64,000 bases of DNA from Aquarana catesbeiana. Taxonomy: Eukaryota; Chordata; Amphibia; Anura; Ranidae. How positions within the stretch are numbered: the stretch's first letter is position 1; each line of letters opens with the position of its first letter. Location of the stretch: contig NC_133326.1 in assembly GCF_042186555.1 (NCBI RefSeq), positions 493,791,232 through 493,855,231 of the forward strand, given 5' to 3'. Position numbers and translations under genes: made by a program. The notes under the pieces are model-generated. The model saw only the letters and a program-made list of their open reading frames with translations, made no database searches and was not told the DNA's origin. This document shows, in pieces, positions 55,856 to 64,000 of this stretch.

Positions 55856-57154
55856 ATGTATACAACGCCAAAAAACCGACAGTGATACCGATCCAACCAG
55901 AAGGCTTCTCCAGCCACAGGAAAGGGGAAGGGCAAGATGGCGCTCGAGCCCCCAGAGCCAGACAACACCACACAACTCTCGGAGCACAGTGTGCACCAGT
56001 TCCCCTCTGACCTGGTAAGTCCTATGACAATGGACCCTGATGCCCTACTTCTCAAATTCCGCTCCATAGTGCGGGATGAAATTACCACAGCCTCCTGCAA
56101 GCACTCTGCTGACCTTGTGAAGGGTCTTAAAGAGCTAGGCCACCGCACTAACCAGCTCAAGCAATGCATGGACTTAGCAACAACAGTATTAGAAGGGCAT
56201 GAAGAGGAGGTTGATAAATTACATACTGAACTTGAGAGCTTGCAGGATAAGTTTGAAGACGCAGAGAATAGGGCCCACAGAGATAATCTCTGCATCCACT
56301 GACACCCTGAGACCCTCACTGATCTCCAAGGAACTGCCACTGCCTTTTTCCAGGAGCTTGCACCTGACATTCCTCCTGAATGCTTCGAATTTGACATTCA
56401 CAGGTCCTTAGCCCCTAAACCATCTGAGGGCCCCCCTAGGGAAGTCATTATCAAGTTTCATTACTACCACACCAAAGAGAGACTTTGGAAGCTGCAAGAG
56501 ACCGTCAGGATCTATTTCCAGGGTAATTCCCTGCAACTTTTTGCAGACCTCTCCCTGGTTACTATCGCCAAACGGAGGAGTCTAAAGCCTTATCTGCAAG
56601 TCTTACAAACCCAGGGGATCCGGTACAGGTGGGGGTTCACCTTTAAGCTCTCGTTCTCTCATCAAGGCCACCAGTTCCATGCATCTACGCTACCTGAACT
56701 GCAGCATCACTTCCAGGAACTGCAGTTTGACATCCCCCTTCTCAAAGAGAGACCCCCTCATCTGCTCGTCCAAGACCCTCACAGCCTTCCAGCAGGCCCT
56801 CCCAGATGTATCAGCACAGCTCTCAGGCCCTTCGCTCTCTTCAAGCACAACACTATCAGGATGTTCCTACAGGATGAAGGAGCTGACTTGACCCGTCTGG
56901 TATGTTCCAGAAATTTTAGAGGACTCCTCCACCTTGAGCCTGACCTGATCAGTGTCTCTCACCGTTTATTAAGCACCCCGATCTGCGCTGTGCCACAAAT
57001 CCCATTTAGTTGGGGCCCAGATGGCTTAGGAACTTTTACTTCTGTGCCTTCCACGCGTGGACAGTTGCTTATTGAATCTAGCTCCCCGGGTTGCCCCACT
57101 TGCGAGATGGCAGCACTGGGTTGTGGTAATTTAGAACTGAATTGTGCTCTTTGA
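55856..57154 (+). pseudogene. L1 copy 3 ORF1, nearly intact
   Basis: One frame runs from ATG 55856 to TGA 57154 with two internal TGA codons, at 55883-55885 and 56300-56302. From the second ATG (55937) there is a single interruption in 406 codons. It shows a coiled coil (TNQLKQCMDLATTVLEGHEE), the RRM entry ENRAHRDNLCIH, FFQELAPDIPPECFEFDIHR, and the C-terminal QGIRYRWGFTFKLSF. This is the L1 ORF1p layout, an RNA-binding chaperone that packages L1 RNA. Reading beyond QDPHSLPAG may be spacer that happens to stay open. Confidence 0.8.
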
Positions 57155-57609
57155 ACTCCTACGTGTTATGCTTCCCTTCCTTCTTTTTTTTTTTTTTAGA
57201 ATGTCCTTTAAATGTTATTGTTGGTGAGAACACCTGGATGTTCGCAGGGGGCGGCCCCTCCCGTGGTAAGCTGGATATACTCCTTGCTCACTGTGGATCA
57301 GGGGAAACGACCCTTTTCATTTAAGCTATGGCCTGGTGGTTCCAGGCTTCAGGGCTTAATGTTATTGTAACAATCATCTTACTGTTATGTTTGCCTTTAC
57401 TTGATTTGGTCACAATTGATGGTTTACCTGCTGCTCATTGGTCGCCCACCTTGGGTCCCCTCACTTAGGCGGGGTGTCCCTGGGCGCTGGCGATCGGCCC
57501 CAGCAGCGCAGTTGCACCTTTATAGCTAATAGACTGTTCCTCTCCTTTATTTTGGTTGTGTCACTTAAAATGTTTTTAATGTGCTATGTGCTTATTTCTT
57601 TATGTTTAA

Positions 57610-58771
57610 CCACTTCCATACCAGGCATATTCTGGCACTCCTCTTCTACATGTAAAAATATTTTTTTTTTGATAGAAAATTACTCAGAACCCTCTAACAT
57701 TATATATTTATTTTTAGCAGACACCCTAGGGAATAAAATAGCGGTCGTTGCAACTTTTTATCTTGCACGGTATTTGCGCAACAATTTTTCAAACGTGTTT
57801 TTTTGGGAAAATGGGTTTCATGAATTAAAAAATAACAAAACAGTAAAGTTAGCCCAATTTTTTTGTATAATGTGAAAGATGATGTTATGCCAAGTAAATA
57901 GATACCCAACATGTCACGCTTTAAAATTGCGCACACTCATGGAATGGCGCCAAACTTCGGTACTTAAAAATCTCCATAGGCGACACTTTACATTTTTTTA
58001 AAAAGTTACCAGTTTAGGGTTACAGAGAAAGTCTAGTGCTAGAATTGTTTCTCGCGCTCAAACGCACGCAGCATGTGCGGTTTGAACGGCGTTTTAATAT
58101 GTGGGTGGGACTTACGTTTGCGTTCACTTCTGAGCGCGAGCTACTGGGGACAGGGTCGTTTAAAAAAAAAAAAAAAATGCTTTTATTGTTTATTTTACTT
58201 TATTTTATTTTTACACTTTCTCTTTTACATTTTTTTTAATCACTTTTATGCCTATTACAAGGAATGTAAACATCCCTTGTAATAGGAATGGTGCATGACA
58301 GGTCCTTTTTATGGAGAGATGCAGGGTCAATAAGACCCCACATCTCTCCTCCAGGCTGGAAAGCATGAGATAGAAAAAAAATTCACAGTCTCATGCTTTT
58401 GTTTACAATCGCAGCCCGGATGTGATGTAATTAAGCCGCGCTCGGGCCTCCGACGGTCATAGAGATAACTGGTGACCATCTGGTCACCTGAAATCTCTAT
58501 GGTTGTCATCTGGCAGTGGCCAGTTCTTTCTCCGGGTCCCTGATGGCACGGGAGAGCCCGGAGAAGCACGGGATGGCAGCAGGAGGATATCCCCTCCCGT
58601 CGCCTGTAAAAACGTTCAAGTGGCGGAACTGCCTCTATGATCGTTCTTATGGTGCACAGAATCGCCAGCTGAAAATGAGGATATCTGAATGATGCCTATA
58701 GCTGCAGGCATCATTTAGATTTTCCCACTGAAAGTCAAGGACGACATATGACGGCCTTGGGCTGCAAGTGG
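57610..58771 (+). mobile_element. TTAA-flanked non-autonomous element G (1162 bp)
   Basis: TTAA at 57606-57609, and TCAA (one change) at 58772-58775. It begins CCACTTCCATACCAGG and ends GGGCTGCAAGTGG. Its interior is related to 27950-28710 and includes the pair ATTACAAGGAATGTAAACAT / ATCCCTTGTAATAGG, a small hairpin at 58252-58285. No gene. Confidence 0.7.
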
Positions 58772-59098
58772 TCAATAATATCTTAATTTTAGAAATATGC
58801 CGAGTGGTTCCAACGAACCACTGCTCCCCAAATGTGCAGGAAATTGACCGGGACATTTAGTCTTGGTCAATCTCCGACCCTCCAGTGGGCCTTTCGCCCC
58901 ACTAACCAACACGAATTTGCTACATGGATCTACCTTGGTCCGAGTCTTACTCTGCCTTTTCACATTGCTTTATGCAAGCCTCTCTTCTTGTCTAATGTCT
59001 GCTTCTTTTTTTCTTTTCCCCCTCCTTTCCCTTTATGAGTCCGCGGGATCTGTACTTAGGGTATGAATTTCTGTTTTTTTTTTAATTATTTTTCCAAT

Positions 59099-61315
59099 GG
59101 CGCTCAACTGGTTGTTCCTGAATGTTCAGGGCATGAACTCCCCCCCCAAAAACTAGTGAAAGTTTTCAAATACCTTTAGAGACAGCAGGTAGATATAGCA
59201 TGCTTGCAGGAAACCCACTTTTCAACTACCGCCTGCCTAAAATATTTTGATGCTTAATATCCTCAGTATTTTTTTGCCAACAGCCCAACAAAACAAAAAG
59301 GGGTGCTCATCGCTTTTCGTAAATCGGTCACTTTTAGTTGCACTAAACAGATAGCGGATCCAGATGGTAGATATATGTTACTATAAGGTACCATTTAGGA
59401 TATAAAGGTTACTATCATCACTTATTATGCTCCTAATACTACCCATCTCACCCATTGCCTTCTGACATGTCACCACAAGGGCACCCTCCTTCTTGCAGGC
59501 GAATGGAACCTGGCTTTAAACACTTCTCTGGACTACAGATCTATGACCTGGTTGACCTATGGAGGGAGTTCCATCCCCTAGGCAAAGATTATAGACACTA
59601 TTCTCACCCCCACCATTCCCACTCTAGGATAGATCATATGTTTATGTTGCGGAAACACCTCCCCCTGGTGGTATCCACTTCTATCTTAGCTGCCCCATGG
59701 TCAGACCATGATCCCCGTTCTGGTAGTATGTCACTCTATTCTCAGTAAACCACCCAGTTCCCCCTGGGTAATGAATGACTCACTTCTATCAAGGAGATTC
59801 GGGATGATATTCTGAAAGCTTTGGGGGACTACTTCCGTACCAACATGGGCTTGGTTTCATCTCATGTAACTTTATGGGAGGTGTACAAAGCAGTTCTTAG
59901 GGGCCACATTATACAGCTAGCTTCAAAGCGTAAACGAGAACGGGGTCTTCGGCAATGCGAATTGGAAACCCGTTTGGATTTACTCTCCACTGCATTTAAA
60001 CAATCCCCTACCCTGCTAACTGTAAACTCTTGGATCAGGCCCGCTCAGAGCTAGACCTCTGCCTCACGAATGGAGCAGAACGTGTTCTGCGTTGGTCCCA
60101 CCAGAAGTGGTATACCAAAGCGAACAGACCAAATCAGATGCTGGCTCACAGACTTCGCAACTTTTCCCCTAAATTTACTTCTATCACTTTGCGTACCATG
60201 CATTAATGTACTCACTGGTAACCCAGTGAAGGTCCTGAAGGAATTCTGTTACCGTTTAACCAAACTGTATTCGGCCTCTGCCCACTCAGGTAGTCAGAAC
60301 ACCGACAATTTCCCTGATCGTCTGTCACTTCCCACATTGACGGAGGCTCCCGTGACCCTCATGGACCGGGACATTCAAGTCTCGGAGGTCCTCCAAAGTA
60401 TCAAAGACTTGAAAATGGGTAAACGCTCAGGACCAAATGGCTACTCGGCACTCATAGGAAACTGGCTGGTGTTATAGCCCCACATCTGACAGCTATGTAT
60501 AACTGTTAAAAATGGCCAGAACTTTACCTTGGACCTATTGACCGCTAATATTGTCATGCTCCCTAAACCTGACCGTGATCATTCCTCTTGTGCTAACTTC
60601 TGACCCATTTCTCTAATCAATAAAGATATGAAGGTCTTGACCACGATCCTGGCTAATCGTCTGAACTCTTCCCTTCTCCGCTTAATTAAGTAGGATCAAG
60701 TCAGCTTCATACCGCAGAGCCAAGCAGGGAATGCTACCCGGCGGATCCTGCAGCTGCAACACATAGCCCACAACCATTCAATATAATCAGTGCTTCTATT
60801 TTTAGATGTAAATAAGGCCTTTGATACTTTATCATGGCCTTATCTTATGTCTGTACTTCGCCATTATGGATTTGGCGCATCATTTCTGCGATGGATGGCA
60901 GCCCTCTATGATTCCCTCCATGCTAAACTTAAATATTATGGATTTGAATAATCTCTGTTCACCGCTGGGAGGGTTACGTGTCAAGGGTGCCCACTCTCAC
61001 CCCTGCTGTTCATTTTGGCTTTGGAGCCATTGGCGGAGGCGGTTTGCTCCCATCCAGATATAAATGGTATTGAAGTTGCAGGTTCTTCCCATTAAATATC
61101 TTCATTTGCCGATGATATCTTGCTAACCTTAACCTCACCCAGAATCAACCTACCAAATTTATTCTCTCTTCTAGACTCTTTTGCTTCTCTTTTGGGTCTT
61201 CGTGTCAATCCTTCCAAATCTAAAGCCCTGTTGGTCAACCTCCCTCATTCAGTACTGATGAGTATGAAATCATCCTTATTTTTCAGTGGCACTCCTTTCG
61301 GTCCCTAACCTGCAG
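59099..61315 (+). pseudogene. L1 copy 3 ORF2
   Basis: Starts MALNWLFLNVQGMNSPP at 59099. Endonuclease pieces include LQETHFSTT, YYAPNTTHLTHC and HSRIDHMFML..WSDHDP. RT pieces include SVLQSIKDLKMGKRSGPNGY-like residues at 60390-60440, LDVNKAFDTLSWPYL (motif A) near 60810, CPLSPLLFILALEPLAE near 61000, and FADDILLTL at 61105-61125. Many stops and frame changes. Confidence 0.85.
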
Positions 61316-61479
61316 GCTTACTATACAGCAGCAGGCATTGCTCCACTTTCCCATTTCCACGAAACATGTCACAAGATGATCACATTTAGTGTAAATCATA
61401 GGAAAAAGAGGCACAAGGGTAGCACAGGAACACTAAATTTCAAAAGAGACAATTTTTCTGAACTGCGGTTAATACTACA

Positions 61480-61850
61480 TGACAAATCCTAGAAACATTG
61501 AACACGGAAGAAAAATGGGAATGCTTTAGGAACATATTCAACAAAGGTATCACACAGTTCATTCCAATGTGCAAAAAATATAGAAGAGTGAACGTTAAAC
61601 CTGGGTGGCTAGCTTCATTAAAGAGAAAAAAATGGCCTTTAAAAAATATAAGGGGGATGGGTCAGCATTCCAACACTACAAGGAATGCAAAAGAAGTGTA
61701 ATAATGCAATCAGGGTGGCTAAAATAGACCACAAGAGACAAATAGCAGAGGAGAGTAAAAAATAATCCAAAGAAATTTTTTGATATATTATCAGTAAAAA
61801 GGCAAGATCAGAGCACATTGCCCACATAAAAGACTATTATTAATGTACAG
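61480..61850 (+). pseudogene. CR1-like LINE fragment
   Basis: NTEEKWECFRNIFNKGITQF and VPMCKKYRR-type residues, then KPGWLASLKRKKW and a shifted NNAIRVAKIDHKRQIAEESK..FFDILSVKRQ. This is the linker between endonuclease and RT in CR1-type LINEs. Both ends are missing. Confidence 0.6.
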
Positions 61851-61885
61851 GATTTATATAGCACCAACAGTTTACGTAGCGCAGA

Positions 61886-62640
61886 CTATGATTGGAGGAT
61901 GGTTACACATAACACAGAGAAGGCAACTCTACTAAATGCAACTCTACTCTCATACCTCCTTACATCCACCTGATAAAAGTTTGTGAATGTATGCACTGAA
62001 GACCAAGTTGCGGCCTTACAGATCTGAGCCATGGAGGCCTGGTGACGCACTGCCCAAGAAGCACTAACTGCCCTGGTAGAGTGCACCTTCACTTGAAAAG
62101 GGGGAATCTTACCCCTTAAATTATAAGTTTGAATTATAACTTGCCGAATCCACTTAGCGACAGTGGATTTCAACTTTGCCTGTCCTTTCTTAGGACCCTC
62201 TGGCAGAATAAATAAGACATCAGTCTTATCTGAGCAGTTGTCTTTAAATAGATTTTCACTGCTCTCACCACATCAAGACAATGTACTGTAGTGACTTTTC
62301 TTCCCTGGAACATGGTTTTGGAAAAAACGATGGCAGGACAAAATCTTGGTTCAGGTGAAAACTTGAAACCACTTTTGGCAAAAAGTCTGGACGAGGGCGT
62401 AACACCACCCTGTCATCATGAATAATTAAATATGGCGTTTTACAAGAAAGAGCAGCCAATTCCAAAACCCTCCTTGCTGAGGATATAGCAACCAAAAATA
62501 CCAACTTCCTTGTCAGAAGGACTAAGGGAATATGTTGTATTGGTTCAAATGGCTGTTTTTGTAACACAGACAAAACTAAGTTCAAGTCCCAAGGGTTCAA
62601 GGGAGGTTTGACTTACGGATTAAGCCGCATCACCCCTTGC
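61886..62640 (-). pseudogene. DIRS 4 tyrosine recombinase
   Basis: The N-terminal part (62600-62265) has LTRKLVFLVAISSARRVLEL with its Arg and SSFHLNQDFVLPSF. A frame change near 62270 leads to the C-terminal part (62173-61886) with KVHSTRAVSASWA (His and Arg of the active site) and ATWSSVHTFTNFYQVDV with the nucleophilic Tyr. A duplicated RVAFSRVAFS near the end reflects a short DNA repeat at 61925-61945. Confidence 0.85.
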
Positions 62641-64000
62641 ATAAAACCCCAGACTAAAGAATGTGTAGCAAGCGGTTTTTGAAATAAGACCGATAAAGCT
62701 GAGACTTGGCCTTTAATAGTACTCAAGGCCAATTTAATTTCTACCCCTAATTGTAGAAAGGCAAGAATTCTGCCTACCATATATCTCCGAGGGTGCCAGC
62801 CCTTGGATTCACACCATGAAACATAAGCCCTCCAGACCCTCTAATATATAGTTCTGGAAGCTGGCTTCCTTGCATTAATCAGGGTAGAGATAACTGACCC
62901 GGAAAGCCCACGTTTCTTCAGAACGTGGGTTTCAATAGCCAAGCCGTTAAATTTAGAGACCGTAAGGTAGGATGGAATATCGGTCCCCGTGAGAGCAGAT
63001 CTGGCCATAGTGGGAGAGACCATGGACCCTCCACTGCCATCTTTACGATTTCTGCATACCATGACCTTCTGGGCCATGCTGGTGCTACCAAAATTACCAG
63101 CTTTCTTTCCAGCTTGATCCTGCAAAGAAGTCGTGGCAGCAACTGAATAGGGGGGAATGCATAGATCAGTGAGAACTGATCCCACAGGGTCACCAACTCA
63201 TCAGTTCCGCATGCGAGTGGATCCCTTGTTCTGGCCACAAAGTTGACTAACTTCATGTTGAACCTAGAAGATCTATGTCCGGAGTCCCCCATCTTTGGCA
63301 AACAGCCCGAAATATGTTGGGGTGAAGAGACCAGGCCCCTGGGAATAACTGCTGGCTACTCAAGTAGTCCGCCTGCCAATTCTCTACTCCCGGAATGAAG
63401 ACTGCCGATAGGTATGGAACATTCCTTTCTGCCCAAGTTAGAATATGGTTCACCACTCTCTGTGCTGAGAGACTCTTGGTGCCCCCTTGGTGATTAATAT
63501 AGGCCACAGCTGTGGCATTGTCGGATTGGATCCTGACATGACAATCCTGTAACCTGGACGTCCAGGCCTTCAGAGCTAGACGCACTGCCCGAATCTCTAG
63601 GATATTGGTCTGAAGGATCTCCCTTTCAGCAGATTCTGGGTTAGTAACCACCAAGTGAGGCTTTGGGACACTCTTGGGGATAGCCGCATTGGCATGTCTA
63701 AAGCTTGAATTGTTTTGTTCCAAGTAGGTAGGATACTGTTTTGCAACAGACTTGAATGGAACTGGGCATAAGGAACTTCTTCGAATGAAGACACCATGTT
63801 TCCTAGCAACCTCATGCAAAAGCGAATGGAGGGATCGCCTTTTGACCTGACCAGCTCTCTTATGGAGTTGATCTTTGCCTGAGGCAAGAACACCTTTTTC
63901 TGGGCTGTCTATGATCAGACCCAAGTACTCCAGCCTTTTTAGCGGTATTAAGGAAGATTTCTGTAGGTTAAGAATCCAACTTTCCAGGTAACTGGTTTTA
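62641..64000 (-). pseudogene. DIRS 4 RNase H and post-RH region
   Basis: 63924-63253 is open for 223 codons: RNase H residues include RIQSDNATAVAYINHQGGTK and FIPGVENWQADYLSSQ. The frame shifts at about 63280 to RFNMKLVNFVARTRDPLACG, then ALVTLWDQFSLIYAFPPIQL, LPRLLCRIKLERKLVILVAP and FHPTLRSLNLTAWLL (to 62918). A last segment (62910-62640) links to the recombinase. The RT should lie to the right of the window. Confidence 0.85.

Larger units (their letters stand above)
55741..61315 (+). mobile_element. L1-type LINE copy 3, 3' truncated
   Basis: The ORF1 region (55856-57154) and ORF2 region (59099-61315) are in L1 order on the plus strand, with a TTAA element (57610-58771) between them. ORF2 stops at NLQAYYTAAGIAPLSHFHE, short of the C-terminal knuckle, so the 3' end is lost. 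The 5' start is approximate. Confidence 0.8.
61855..64000 (-). mobile_element. DIRS-type retrotransposon 4, runs off the right edge
   Basis: Minus-strand RNase H, post-RH region and tyrosine recombinase occur in DIRS order from the right edge to 61886. It is the best preserved DIRS copy in the window. The RT and Gag lie beyond base 64000. Confidence 0.88.

Noticed and set aside
1..64000. tRNA, rRNA or snRNA genes
   Set aside because: No cloverleaf with A and B boxes, and no rRNA or U-snRNA core sequence, was recognised by eye; a tRNAscan or Infernal run would be needed to exclude decayed copies.

Overview
The window reads as nuclear DNA of a vertebrate, most likely an anuran amphibian and probably a ranid-type frog. 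This is an inference from the repeat content: Penelope-like elements, DIRS-type tyrosine-recombinase retrotransposons, L1-type LINEs, Tc1-like and PIF/Harbinger DNA transposons, and many small TTAA-flanked elements, with AT microsatellites and no bacterial-style operons. Nearly every coding segment belongs to a mobile element, and most are broken. Two short stretches near 6.4-7.7 kb may be exons of host genes.

Layout. 1-5830: a Penelope-like element (PLE) whose first half is an inverted copy of its own coding region; the rest has an RT plus GIY-YIG gene, a long 3' region, a TATA box and a hammerhead-ribozyme-like fold. 5831-8584: mostly non-coding, with a MITE and the two candidate host exons. 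8585-12690 and 12691-14300: two decayed DIRS elements in opposite orientation. 14670-27230: a long minus-strand L1 with a 15-bp target duplication, carrying in its 3' region a 5.5-kb PIF/Harbinger element (14811-20331). 27246-28710: microsatellite, a MITE and a repeat fragment. 28715-38090: a minus-strand DIRS/Ngaro-like element (Gag, RT, RNase H, tyrosine recombinase) invaded by two TTAA elements, a PLE-type inverted dimer and a Tc1-like deletion derivative. 38523-42821: a TTAA element, then a foldback Tc1 element invaded by a PLE-type dimer and another TTAA element. 42902-49046: a Tc1-like transposon split by a second L1. 49234-53538: two TTAA elements, the second split by a PLE remnant. 53545-55509: DIRS and L1 fragments. 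55741-61315: a third L1 split by a TTAA element. 61480-61850: a CR1-like LINE fragment. 61855-64000: another minus-strand DIRS element running off the right edge.

The most notable locus is the Harbinger element. Its transposase is reduced to an N-terminal stub. Between good terminal inverted repeats and a TTA target duplication it carries two spliced DNA-binding-protein genes that diverge from one CpG-rich promoter. One (plus, MADF domain, 321 aa) is fully open. The other (minus, Myb/SANT-like, 213 codons) has a single premature TGA. Many nested insertions have visible target duplications, so the order of insertion can be read directly from the window.
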